Shown in pieces: positions 56,590-64,000 of a DNA stretch of 64,000 nucleotides (positions are counted from its first letter, which is position 1; the number at the start of each line of letters is the position of its first letter). Location: contig JAJPII010000015.1 of the NCBI GenBank assembly GCA_021324825.1, forward strand, positions 1 to 64,000, given 5' to 3'. The translations under genes were made by a program, and so were the position numbers. The notes under the pieces were generated by a model. The model searched no databases. It was not told the origin of the DNA and worked only from the letters and a program-made list of their open reading frames with translations. The stretch is from Spartobacteria bacterium (GTDB lineage: Bacteria; Verrucomicrobiota; Verrucomicrobiia; Chthoniobacterales; Chthoniobacteraceae).

Positions 56590-57659
56590 GCGTTCAGGTA
56601 GATTCGCTCCACGCGGCTGCCGATGCCAGTAAATATCTCCCACGCGATGGTTCCGGCCTTTTGGGCCAGTTCCGCCGCCAGTATCCCGCTTCCGAAGAGG
56701 ATCGCTTCGTCGCCCGGGGAGACGCCTGCGAGCGGCGTCACGTCGACCATGATCTGGTCCATCGTCACGCGCCCCAGCACGGGGCAGCGCCGGCCATGGA
56801 TCAACACTTCCGCGTCCTGGCCGGAGAGGCGCCGGTGGTAGCCGTCCGCGTAACCGGCGGCCAGGGTCGCGACGCGCATCGGCGCTTTTGTGATGTATGT
56901 CCTGCCGTAGCTTATCCCGCGGCCCGGCCCGACATCGCGCACGAGAGAGACGCGCGTCTTCAAGGTCATCACTGGCCGCAGCCGGTCTTGGAATTCCGCG
57001 ATGGGGGAGCTGCCATAGAGCATGAGGCCGGCGCGCGCCATCGCGTGGGCGCTTTCCGGGAAGCGGATGACGCCCGCGCTGTTCAGGCAATGCGCGGCCG
57101 GGGCGCCGCCCAATTTCCCGAGCAGCGCCGCGAAGCGGGAGAGTTGCGCCGAGGTGAACATCGCATCCTCATCCGCGACCGGAAGGTGGATTCCCACGCC
57201 CGCGATCTCCACCCCCGGCAGCCGCCGGATTTTCCTCGCCGTCTCGACGGCTTCCTCCTCCCAGACGCCGATGCGCCCCATGCCGGTGTCGATGGCGAGA
57301 TGGATGGGGACCTTCTTTCCACGGGACAGGGCGCTGAAGGCCGCGGCTTCCTCGAACGAGGAGACGGGCGGCAGGCAACCGGCGCGCACCACATCTTCGC
57401 GTTCGTCAGGCAGGGCGGGCGCCAGCAGGGTGATGCCGGCCCGCGGCAGGGCGGCAGCCAGCGTGCGAGCTTCCGCCACGCTCGCCACGCCGAATTGATC
57501 CGTGACGTCCGCGAGGGCGCCCGCCACTTCGAGCATGCCGTGGCCGTAGGCGTTGGCCTTCACGACGGCCAGGATGCGCGGATGCGGGCCGATCTGTTCC
57601 CGGACAACGGCGGCGTTGTGGCGGAGAGCATCCAGGTCGATTTCCGCCCAGCACCGCAT
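56562..57659 (-). CDS. alr: Alanine racemase
   Basis: Protein of 365 residues. PLP-binding Lys34 in AVVKANAYGHG, the second catalytic Tyr in ISYGRTYI, HLAIDTGMGRIG and AGYADGYHRRLSG, GRVTMDQIMVDVT are all family motifs. It makes D-alanine for peptidoglycan. It starts 1 nt after the SRPBCC gene and overlaps the RelE-like gene by 28 nt. Confidence 0.96.
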   Translation of the reverse strand: MRCWAEIDLDALRHNAAVVREQIGPHPRILAVVKANAYGHGMLEVAGALADVTDQFGVASVAEARTLAAALPRAGITLLAPALPDEREDVVRAGCLPPVSSFEEAAAFSALSRGKKVPIHLAIDTGMGRIGVWEEEAVETARKIRRLPGVEIAGVGIHLPVADEDAMFTSAQLSRFAALLGKLGGAPAAHCLNSAGVIRFPESAHAMARAGLMLYGSSPIAEFQDRLRPVMTLKTRVSLVRDVGPGRGISYGRTYITKAPMRVATLAAGYADGYHRRLSGQDAEVLIHGRRCPVLGRVTMDQIMVDVTPLAGVSPGDEAILFGSGILAAELAQKAGTIAWEIFTGIGSRVERIYLNACSRSSSTN

Positions 57660-57660
57660 C

Positions 57661-58200
57661 TCAGGACGCTTTGGTTTCGACCAATTCCTTCAGATTGCGA
57701 AGGCCCGCCGCGAAGTCGCGCCCGCCGATCCATTTCGCGAGGAGGGAGCGGTACCGCGCGTAAGGGTTTGGACCGCTGTCCCAGCGGCTGAACCACGTCA
57801 CCCGCGTCGCTTCGCCCAGCGGTTCCAGCGTCAGGATGCCGTCCACGGGATGCGGATGCCCCTTCCTGCCGAGATCGGCGTGGTAGACGACCTGCTCATT
57901 CTCGACGCTCTGCACCAGGCGCATCGCGCCCGCCATGTTCCGGGAACTCCATGCCTGCGTCGCGCCCGCGCCGGAGTCCGGGCCTTCGTATGAAAAGCTT
58001 ACCTGCTCGCGGCGGTTCCAATCCGTCCAGCGCGGCCAGTTCCGCGGCTCGTTGAGGAACGGAAAAATCTCCGACGCGTGCGCCATGATGATGACGCGCC
58101 GCGCCACGCGCCATCTGCGGCTCAGGAAAAAGGGAAGGGCCAGCAACGCCGCGGCGAGAAAGGCGGCTTGCGCGAAAGCGCGGGGTTTTCCGGTGGTCAT
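57661..58200 (-). CDS. Membrane-anchored SRPBCC (polyketide cyclase/dehydrase-like) protein
   Basis: Protein of 179 residues from ATG 58200. One N-terminal membrane helix (AQAAFLAAALLALPFFLS) is followed by a START/SRPBCC domain: AHASEIFPFLNEPRNWPRWTDW, a mid-strand region AWSSRNMAGAMRLVQSVENE, and a final helix RNLKELVETKAS. Such domains bind hydrophobic ligands; the role here is unknown. It leads the minus-strand group with alr and is divergent from the Pro-rich protein across 62 nt. Confidence 0.8.
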   Translation of the reverse strand: MTTGKPRAFAQAAFLAAALLALPFFLSRRWRVARRVIIMAHASEIFPFLNEPRNWPRWTDWNRREQVSFSYEGPDSGAGATQAWSSRNMAGAMRLVQSVENEQVVYHADLGRKGHPHPVDGILTLEPLGEATRVTWFSRWDSGPNPYARYRSLLAKWIGGRDFAAGLRNLKELVETKAS

Positions 58201-58262
58201 GCGGGGTCTTTCATATCGACAGAGCCGGGATAGAATGACAAGCTGAACCTCATCCGGATCGT

Positions 58263-59078
58263 ATGAAAAGACTGCTTTCACTCCTGTTCCTGCTCCCCGT
58301 TTGCTGCCTTGCCCAGCAGGCGGCGCCGACTTCGCAAGATACGCGCCCCTTGCTCGAACGCATGTTCGGCAGCTACCCGACGGTGACGCCCTATAGGAAA
58401 AGCCCGGCTGCCACGCCCACGCCCACGCCGCGTCACAAGAGCAAGAAGCAGGCGCCAACCGTAACGCCGACGCCGACCCCTACGCCCGAAGAATCGCCCA
58501 CCGCCGCGAAATCGCGGAAGAGCAGACACCGCAAACACAAACCCGCCGCCGAGCCGTCGGAAACTCCGGAAGCCAGCCCTTCGGCCAGCCCGGCGCCTGC
58601 TCCGAGCGGCACGCCAAAGCCCTCGCCGACGCCGACCCCCGCCCCGAAACCGACGCCGAGTCCCAAACCAAGTCCCAAACCCAGCCCCACCCCGAGAGCG
58701 AGGAAGGGGCACAAATCCGCCCAGGCCTCCCCGACGCCGACTCCCTCCCCTGAAAAAACGGAGGCGCCTTCTCCGTTGAACGTGGCGAACCCTTTCGTTC
58801 CCGGCGAGTCGCCGAGCGAGTCGGAATCCGCCGCGGACAAGGACGCCCAGGAAAGGGCGCATTTCAACGACATCAAGACCAAGGCGCTGGAGGATGACAA
58901 GGTCCTGGCGTTGAAGGAAAAGATGGATACGGCAGGCTCCGCCGAAGAGCAGGCCAAGGCGTCCAAGGTCTATTACAACGCCTTGTACGACAAAATGCGG
59001 AAGCTCGATCCCGCGTTGAAGGAGCGCATCGACCGGATGCAGGCCCTCACTTCCAAGCGGCTCGAGCAGACCCCGTAG
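58263..59078 (+). CDS. Secreted Pro/Thr/Ser/Lys-rich protein, unknown
   Basis: Protein of 271 residues: signal peptide (about 1-18, ending LAQQ after a Cys-Cys pair), a short ordered segment ([17 protein letters not shown]), then about 120 residues of low complexity (PTPTP, PSPKPSP runs with basic [11 protein letters not shown]). A helical C-terminal domain contains [24 protein letters not shown] and [15 protein letters not shown]. The low-complexity part suggests an extended wall- or envelope-spanning spacer. The Cys residues near the cleavage site could allow lipidation, but the lipobox is imperfect. The 3' end overlaps the ABC gene by 32 nt. Confidence 0.75.
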   Translation: MKRLLSLLFLLPVCCLAQQAAPTSQDTRPLLERMFGSYPTVTPYRKSPAATPTPTPRHKSKKQAPTVTPTPTPTPEESPTAAKSRKSRHRKHKPAAEPSETPEASPSASPAPAPSGTPKPSPTPTPAPKPTPSPKPSPKPSPTPRARKGHKSAQASPTPTPSPEKTEAPSPLNVANPFVPGESPSESESAADKDAQERAHFNDIKTKALEDDKVLALKEKMDTAGSAEEQAKASKVYYNALYDKMRKLDPALKERIDRMQALTSKRLEQTP

Positions 59079-59859
59079 CGCGGATGGAGAGGGCGTAACG
59101 ACCGCCGGAGCGGCGTACGGCGATGCGGCCGCCAAACGCTTCGGAAAGGAGCCGCGGAGTGAGCGTCTTTTCCTTTTCGCCGGCGGCGAGCGCCCGGCCT
59201 TCCTTGAGCAGGAGGACGTGCGAGAAGACGGGGACTATCTCCTCCACATGGTGGGTGACCAGTACGAGCGCGGGCGCGTTTTTCTGTCCGCCGAGGCGCT
59301 GAAGGAAGTTCAGGAAATGCTCGCGCGCGAGCGGGTCGAGGCCGGCGCAAGGCTCGTCCAGGATGAGGAGGCGCGGTCTCGCCATGAGGGCGCGCCCGAT
59401 GAGGATGCGCTGCCGTTCCCCCTGGGAAAGATGCAGCCAGAGCCGGGAGGCGAGCGGGGCGCATTCCACCCGCGCCAGTATCCGCAGCGCGCGCCGCCTG
59501 TCGGCGGGAGCGGCTTTCCCCCAGAAGTTGACCATCGCGTATTTGCCGCTGAGGACGGCGTCGAGGGCGGTCTCGCCCTCCTCGATCATCTGTCGTATGG
59601 CGGAACTGACGAGGCCGATTCGCAGCCGCAAGCCGCGCCAGTCCGCCCGCCCATACACCGAGCCAAGCACGGAAACGCCGCCCGCTGTCGGCATGAAATA
59701 CCCGCTCAGAGCCTTCAAGAGGGACGTTTTGCCGGAGCCGTTGGAGCCGAGGATGACCCAGTGCTGGCCCGGCTCGACGCGCCACGAGACATCATCGAGA
59801 ATGACGACCCCCTCGCGTTCGATCCGCAACCCTTCGACCGCGAGGACGGGCTTCCTCAT
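59047..59859 (-). CDS. ABC transporter ATP-binding protein (ModF/YlmA-like)
   Basis: Protein of 270 residues with Walker [11 protein letters not shown], signature LSQGERQR, Walker [13 protein letters not shown] and an H-loop VTHHVEE. The single-domain layout with a long C-terminal tail ([30 protein letters not shown]) resembles YlmA/ModF-type ATPases. No permease is adjacent. Its start overlaps the stop of the LysR gene by 4 nt (ATGA), so it may be under LysR control or co-transcribed with it. Confidence 0.93.
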   Translation of the reverse strand: MRKPVLAVEGLRIEREGVVILDDVSWRVEPGQHWVILGSNGSGKTSLLKALSGYFMPTAGGVSVLGSVYGRADWRGLRLRIGLVSSAIRQMIEEGETALDAVLSGKYAMVNFWGKAAPADRRRALRILARVECAPLASRLWLHLSQGERQRILIGRALMARPRLLILDEPCAGLDPLAREHFLNFLQRLGGQKNAPALVLVTHHVEEIVPVFSHVLLLKEGRALAAGEKEKTLTPRLLSEAFGGRIAVRRSGGRYALSIRATGSARAAWK

Positions 59860-60737
59860 TTCATCTGTGCGAGCATCGCGAGAAACTCCCTCTGCGCGGC
59901 GGAACGCGACCCGCTCCGTTTCATCAGGATGCCAAGGGGCCGCCGCATCTCGGGTTTCTCGATCTCCACCAGGGCGAGCGCGCCGCTCTTCACCTCGGCG
60001 TCCACGGTGTTGCGCGGGACGATGGCGATGCCGTTCTCGATCTCGACGGCGCGCTTGACGGTCTCGATGTTGTCGAACTCGAGGGTCTGGTCGATGGCGA
60101 CCTGGTGTTCCTTCAAATGGCGGTCGATGCTTTTCCTCGTCGGCAGGTCGGGATCGAAACCGATGAATTTCTCTCCCTCCACCTCCTCCAGGTCGATGCG
60201 CCCGCGCGCCGCGAGCCGGTGGGAGGGGTGGCAGATGAGGACAAGCCTGTCCTCCAGGAAAGGCTCTATCCGCACCCCCTTGCGCGGCGCGGGGAAAGAG
60301 ACGAAGCCCAGGTCCACGTCCCCGTTGAGCACTTCCGAATAAATCTGCGCGGAGCGATGGTACTCGACGTAAACCTCCACATCCGGGTAGCGGGCGCGGA
60401 ACGCCTTGAGGTACGGCGGCAGATCGTGAAGGCCGATGCTGTAGATGGCCGCGATGTGGAGTTCGCCCGCCACGACATTGTGCAGCGCGCGGAGGCGGTC
60501 GCCCAGGTGGTCGTAGATATTCAGGATGTCCTTGCTGGCGTCGAGGAAGGCCTTCCCCTCCGCGGTCAGAGAAAAGTTTCGTCTCCCGCGGTCGATCAAT
60601 GTTACTTTGAAACGAGCCTCCAGGCTCCGTATCTGCTGGCTGACGGCGCTCTGCGTTATCGCGTTATTGGAAGCGGCCTTTGAGAAGCTGCGGGTGTCCG
60701 CGAGGTCACAAAAGATTTTGAATGTTTCGATCTGCAT
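59856..60737 (-). CDS. LysR-family transcriptional regulator (CysB/Cbl-like architecture)
   Basis: Protein of 293 residues from ATG 60737, which gives the conserved MQIETFKIFCDLADTRSFSKAA start; the frame is open 17 codons further. HTH: NNAITQSAVSQQIRSLEARFKVTLIDR. The effector domain has the two-lobed pattern (LHIAAIYSIGLHDLPPYLKAF, LNGDVDLGFVSFPAP, IENGIAIVPRNTV). It probably binds the 35-nt divergent gap to the YggS-type gene. Effector unknown. Confidence 0.92.
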   Translation of the reverse strand: MQIETFKIFCDLADTRSFSKAASNNAITQSAVSQQIRSLEARFKVTLIDRGRRNFSLTAEGKAFLDASKDILNIYDHLGDRLRALHNVVAGELHIAAIYSIGLHDLPPYLKAFRARYPDVEVYVEYHRSAQIYSEVLNGDVDLGFVSFPAPRKGVRIEPFLEDRLVLICHPSHRLAARGRIDLEEVEGEKFIGFDPDLPTRKSIDRHLKEHQVAIDQTLEFDNIETVKRAVEIENGIAIVPRNTVDAEVKSGALALVEIEKPEMRRPLGILMKRSGSRSAAQREFLAMLAQMK

Positions 60738-60772
60738 CACGCCCCCCTTAAGAATCAAACCACCATTTGCAA

Positions 60773-61453
60773 ATGGCAGAATTATCAACCCGGCTCGATT
60801 CCGTCAAAGAGAACATTGAACGGGCGGCCCGCGCGGCGCGGCGCGACCCCGCGGGCGTCGATCTGGTCGCGGTTTCGAAGACGCATCCGCCCGAGGTGAT
60901 CCGCGAGGCGCTGGACGCGGGTCAGTCCCTTTTCGGCGAGAGCCGCGTCCAGGAAGCGCGCGCGAAGCTGCCGCTGCTGCCCGCGCGCGCACACTGGCAT
61001 TTCATCGGCCATTTGCAGAAGAACAAGATGCGGCAGGCGCTCCCCCTGTTCGAACTGTTCCACGGCGTCGATTCGCTGGAATCCGCGCGCGAGATGAACC
61101 GCGTGGCGAAGGAAATGGGCCTCTACCCGCGCGTCCTGCTGCAGGTGAACCTCGCCGGAGAGTCGAGTAAATTCGGCTTCAGCCCGGACGGTCTCCGGCG
61201 CGAACTGGAGGAAATTCTGACGCTGGACCGGGTGCAGGTGGACGGCCTGATGACCATCCCCCCGGCGGCGCCGGAAGCGGAGGCGTCGCGGCGCTGCTTC
61301 GCGGGCCTGTGGGAATTGCGGGATGAACTGCAAGCGGCCTTCGGCGTTCCGTTAAAACACCTCTCGATGGGAATGACCCAGGACTATACGGTGGCGGTGG
61401 AAGAAGGCGCGACGCTGGTGCGGGTTGGCACGGCGATCTTCGGCCCGCGTTAG
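60773..61453 (+). CDS. YggS-type PLP-binding protein (PLP homeostasis)
   Basis: Protein of 226 residues from ATG 60773. PLP Lys36 in VAVSKTHPPE, FGESRVQEARAK, WHFIGHLQKNK, QVNLAGESSKFG, LMTIPP and C-terminal LSMGMTQDYTVAVEEGATLVRVGTAIFG. Family members (YggS/PROSC) are non-catalytic PLP carriers that keep PLP and amino-acid pools balanced. Divergent from lysR. Confidence 0.95.
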   Translation: MAELSTRLDSVKENIERAARAARRDPAGVDLVAVSKTHPPEVIREALDAGQSLFGESRVQEARAKLPLLPARAHWHFIGHLQKNKMRQALPLFELFHGVDSLESAREMNRVAKEMGLYPRVLLQVNLAGESSKFGFSPDGLRRELEEILTLDRVQVDGLMTIPPAAPEAEASRRCFAGLWELRDELQAAFGVPLKHLSMGMTQDYTVAVEEGATLVRVGTAIFGPR

Positions 61454-61470
61454 CCAGTCTAGACTAAAGG

Positions 61471-61633
61471 GTGTCATGCACTTTTTGTCCGGAGCGGCCT
61501 CGTTCTCGTTGTAGAGGCGGCTGTGCCAGCCGCCTGGAGCGGGAGGCAACGCCAAGCGCCAGCAATTCCCGGTCTTTAATAGGCGGCTGACACAGCCGCC
61601 TCTACAACCAAAAGGGGCAAAAGGGCATGACAC
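61471..61633. repeat. MITE/REP-like hairpin element with 9-bp terminal inverted repeats
   Basis: Outer arms GTGTCATGC (61471-61479) and GCATGACAC (61625-61633) are exact inverted repeats. Inside, 28-bp arms at 61508-61535 and 61581-61608 pair with one mismatch. Each arm is itself a perfect hairpin AGGCGGCTG-N3-CAGCCGCCT, so the element can fold as two hairpins or one long stem. It has no coding capacity and sits between the YggS-type gene and the convergent sulfatase-modifying-factor-like gene. Confidence 0.8.
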
Positions 61634-61669
61634 GTTCGCGCCTCTGCCGAGCATTGCCGCGCCGCCTGC

Positions 61670-63268
61670 CTACTCGCATTCGCAGACGATGCGGAAGCCC
61701 ACGTCGTTTGAGGAGTAGGCGCACATGTTGAAATTCCGCGTCGTGGCGCGCAGGCTCGTGCCGCGCGATTTCCAACTGCCGCCGCGATAGACGCGCCGCG
61801 CGCCATTCATGGGGCCGCGCGGGTTTTTCGCTTCCTTGCCTTTGTATGCCTCGAAGAAATCCGAGCACCATTCCCATATGTTGCCGGCCATGTCCTCCAA
61901 ACCAAAAGGGCTCGCTCCGCGCGGATACGACCCTACCGGCGCGGTTTCGGCGTAGCCGTCGTTTATGTTCGGGTCGCGCCAGGCGAAGGCTGTGTTGACG
62001 TCCGCAAGGTTCGCGAGGTCTCCTCGTTCCAGGCCTTCGCCCCAAGGATAGCTGCGGCCGTCCATGCCGCGCGCGGCGTATTCCCATTCGGCCTCGGTGG
62101 GCAGGCGGTATTTGCGTCTTTCCCGCAGGCTGAGCCGGCGGCAGAATTCCATCGCCTCCAGCGAGGTCACGTGAATGACGGGATGGTTCCCCCCCGCTCC
62201 CTGGGCGCGCTTGGAGGCGTGGCGGGGGTCGAATTGCTCGTAGTCGGCGTTCGTGACGGGGAAGCGGGACATGTAGAAGCAACTGAGCGTGACCTTCGAG
62301 ACGGGCTGTTCATTGGGCGCGGCTTCATACGCGGTGCTTCCCATGAAGAAGGAGCCGCTCTGGACCAGGAGCATTTCCATCCCGAGGATGTTCTTGAAGT
62401 TGGGATACTTGGCCCGCTCCTGCGCGCGGGAGAAGGCGTTTTGCTCCGGAACCCTGCGCTCCGGCGCGGGGGCGCTTTTTGCGGCGGGCGGCGCTTCTTT
62501 CTTCACTGGACGGACGGGAGCCGGAGGAGGTTTCGGTTTAGGCGCGTCCAGTTCCAGGTATTCGTCGATCAAGTCTTCGGCTTCGCCGCCGGACAGGCCC
62601 AGGTTTTCGCCCATGTTGCACAGGGCGTCGCGCTGGTCGTCGGTCATGTCGTCGTCCTTCAGGCCGGTGAGCAGGAGCATCCGGCGGAATTCATCCGACG
62701 GGCTGGCGCCTTTCGAGGAGCCGGCGCGGAGCGCAACCAAGGGCTCGGGAACGGGCGGGGGAGGCGGCGGAACGTAGCGGCTGGCGCCGGTGCGGGCGAG
62801 TTCGGCTTCGATGATGCCGGTCAATTCCTCGCGCGAGAGGCCGGATTCCTGCCCGAGCTTGTAGAGATTGGCTTCGTCCGCCGGGGAGAGCGCGCCGCCC
62901 GTCACGGCGAAGGAGAAGAATTTCACGAATTCCGCAGTGGCTTTTTCCTTCATCCGCGCGCGGAGATGGTCGTCGACGCGGGCGCGGGCGGCGGCGTCCA
63001 GCAACTCCATGCGGGCCTCGGCCAGGAAGCGGGGGGCCTCGTCCAGGCCGTTGCGGAGGAGCTGGGTCAGGGGGTTGCTCGGCTGGTTTTTGAGCGGCAG
63101 CTTCTTTTGCCACCAGACGAGCAGTTGCCGGCAGTTTTCCTCGATCTGGAAATCGCTGGGGTTCGCCTCGAAGGCCAGGCAGAGCCGTTCATACGGGTTC
63201 GTGGAGTTGTAGTTCTTCCAGCCGTCCCATTTGGTCGGACTGTCTGGCAAGGGAGAAGGCAGCGCCAT
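61670..63268 (-). CDS. Formylglycine-generating-enzyme-like (SUMF1-domain) protein with helical N-terminus
   Basis: Protein of 532 residues. Residues 1-260 are helical and contain two related segments (LSPADEANLYKLGQESGLSR and MTDDQRDALCNMGENLGLSG), separated by Pro-rich linkers. The C-terminal SUMF1/EgtB-type domain (about 290-532) has MLLVQSGSFFMGS, YMSRFPVTNADYEQF, YRLPTEAEWEYAARG, ASPFGLEDMAGNIWEWC and VYRGGSWKS. Many such proteins are not true formylglycine enzymes. Lies 22 nt after an Hsp70-like gene, so the two may act together. Confidence 0.85.
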   Translation of the reverse strand: MALPSPLPDSPTKWDGWKNYNSTNPYERLCLAFEANPSDFQIEENCRQLLVWWQKKLPLKNQPSNPLTQLLRNGLDEAPRFLAEARMELLDAAARARVDDHLRARMKEKATAEFVKFFSFAVTGGALSPADEANLYKLGQESGLSREELTGIIEAELARTGASRYVPPPPPPVPEPLVALRAGSSKGASPSDEFRRMLLLTGLKDDDMTDDQRDALCNMGENLGLSGGEAEDLIDEYLELDAPKPKPPPAPVRPVKKEAPPAAKSAPAPERRVPEQNAFSRAQERAKYPNFKNILGMEMLLVQSGSFFMGSTAYEAAPNEQPVSKVTLSCFYMSRFPVTNADYEQFDPRHASKRAQGAGGNHPVIHVTSLEAMEFCRRLSLRERRKYRLPTEAEWEYAARGMDGRSYPWGEGLERGDLANLADVNTAFAWRDPNINDGYAETAPVGSYPRGASPFGLEDMAGNIWEWCSDFFEAYKGKEAKNPRGPMNGARRVYRGGSWKSRGTSLRATTRNFNMCAYSSNDVGFRIVCECE

Positions 63269-63290
63269 GGGAACGCGGGGGCGGGGCCGG

Positions 63291-64000
63291 TTACATCACC
63301 TTTATCTGGGACAGGTCGGCGGTGGCGGTGGCGATCTCGCCCGCGGACAAGCCCGTGGTGCGCGCTATGAAGACGCGGTTCTGTTTTCCATAGGCGTCGA
63401 CGGTTACTTCCAGCACCTGGTTTGCGTCGTAACGGTAGGTCAGTTCGACTGGGGACCCTTTCGGCAGGAACGGGGGCAGCTCGATCTCGCAAACGCCCAG
63501 CGGCGTGCATTCGCTCGGCACGGTGCTCTCGCCTTCGACGACGCGCACGATGGCGTTCTTCATGTTCGCCTTCGCGGTGCCGAAGGAGTTCTTCGTCTCG
63601 ACGGGGATCGGCGTCATTTTCTTGATCATCGGGAAGACGTATTCCTCGACCTTCGAGTCGTCCCACAGGACGACGCCCATGGTGTGGGTGGTGATGTTCG
63701 TGACCCGGATGAGGCCGCCGTCGGCGGTGCTGAACTGTTCGCGCGTCTCGATGGGGAGCACGCGTTCGCCGAGCCGGTCTTCTTCTCCCAGCAGGGCGAG
63801 GATGGCCTGGATGGCGGCGCCGATGGCGACGGCTTCGTCGGGGCTGACATCCTCGGCCAGGGGCAGGCCGGAGATGGCGCTTATCATCTCGCGCACGGCG
63901 GGCATGCGTGTCATGCCGCCGGTGAGGAGGATGCGGTCGATCTGCGGCCAGGTCATCTGCGCTTCCTGCATGACGATCTCGCAGATGGCCTTGCACTTTT
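63291..64000 (-). CDS. Hsp70 (DnaK-family) chaperone, 3' part (N-terminus outside window)
   Basis: About 236 residues, the C-terminal portion of an Hsp70-like protein; the frame is open to the window edge. The third Hsp70 signature is clear (IDRILLTGGMTRMPAVREMI) and is followed by the ADEAVAIGAAIQA-type segment (here PDEAVAIGAAIQA) and a substrate-binding beta domain. It ends ATADLSQIKVM with no EEVD-like tail and without the usual alpha-helical lid, so the protein is shorter than DnaK at its C-terminus. It may be a paralogue and not the housekeeping dnaK. Confidence 0.85.
   Translation of the reverse strand, partial: KCKAICEIVMQEAQMTWPQIDRILLTGGMTRMPAVREMISAISGLPLAEDVSPDEAVAIGAAIQAILALLGEEDRLGERVLPIETREQFSTADGGLIRVTNITTHTMGVVLWDDSKVEEYVFPMIKKMTPIPVETKNSFGTAKANMKNAIVRVVEGESTVPSECTPLGVCEIELPPFLPKGSPVELTYRYDANQVLEVTVDAYGKQNRVFIARTTGLSAGEIATATADLSQIKVM

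Noticed and set aside
56590-57090. N-terminal extension of the RelE-like frame through alr
   Set aside because: Antisense-like composition over the confirmed alr gene; the compact domain starts at 56589.

Overview
This is a GC-rich stretch of bacterial chromosome with densely packed genes on both strands. A TonB-dependent receptor, a Lipid II flippase (MurJ) and alanine racemase indicate a diderm, peptidoglycan-making cell. The kinase-derived domain at the left end has the spacing seen in planctomycete/verrucomicrobial Ser/Thr kinases. Pro/Thr/Ser-rich secreted proteins and a PF07399-type antiporter also fit the PVC group. I therefore favour a Verrucomicrobiota-like organism, but this is inference and there is no rRNA to confirm it. 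Most of the window is core genome; the accessory signals are small: decayed toxin/phage/IS fragments, one possibly foreign trpC-like gene and one MITE-like hairpin element.

Layout. (1) 2-7804: the 3' part of a giant coiled-coil gene built from nested tandem repeats and ending in a pseudokinase. (2) 7808-14156, minus: a signalling and uptake operon of TonB receptor, YfiR-like protein, membrane histidine kinase and double-receiver hybrid kinase. (3) 14241-18748, plus: a multi-pass ABC-type permease, two small tail-anchored coiled-coil proteins, gatC and gatA. (4) 18751-26483: a response regulator with an N-terminal excisionase-like HTH, a lipid-type methyltransferase, fumC convergent with a Na+/H+ antiporter that lacks its own stop, two tiny ORFs, glmS and glgC. 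(5) 26523-29861: a decayed ORF6N gene, an M23 peptidase, an NfeD/ClpP-class protease and a nitroreductase. (6) 29953-35565: a tight operon accB-accC-thiE-pfkB-like-aas-like. (7) 35585-39826: tRNA-Gln, a SnoaL-like protein, a membrane glycosyltransferase, mscL, a secreted Cys/His protein and small or membrane proteins. (8) 39952-46360: recA-alaS, an IS110 remnant and leuS. (9) 46361-48034: a lower-GC island with a small ORF, an orphan trpC-like gene and a RelE remnant. (10) 48048-58200: a class I lysS, murJ, then on the minus strand SRPBCC-alr-RelE-like-aminotransferase-smc. (11) 58263-64000: a Pro/Thr-rich secreted protein, LysR plus an ABC ATPase, a YggS-type PLP protein, a hairpin repeat element, a sulfatase-modifying-factor-like protein and an Hsp70 cut by the window edge.

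Functionally the window covers translation (GatCA and its substrate-type tRNA-Gln, AlaRS, LeuRS, class I LysRS), cell wall and lipids (GlmS, Alr, MurJ, AccBC, Aas-like), DNA maintenance (RecA, SMC), and signalling. Gene starts often use TTG or GTG, and 4-base stop/start overlaps are common. The best leads for something undescribed are the repeat-built pseudokinase protein, the HTH-receiver regulator, the stop-less convergent antiporter, the paired tail-anchored proteins next to gatCA, and the hairpin element at 61471-61633.
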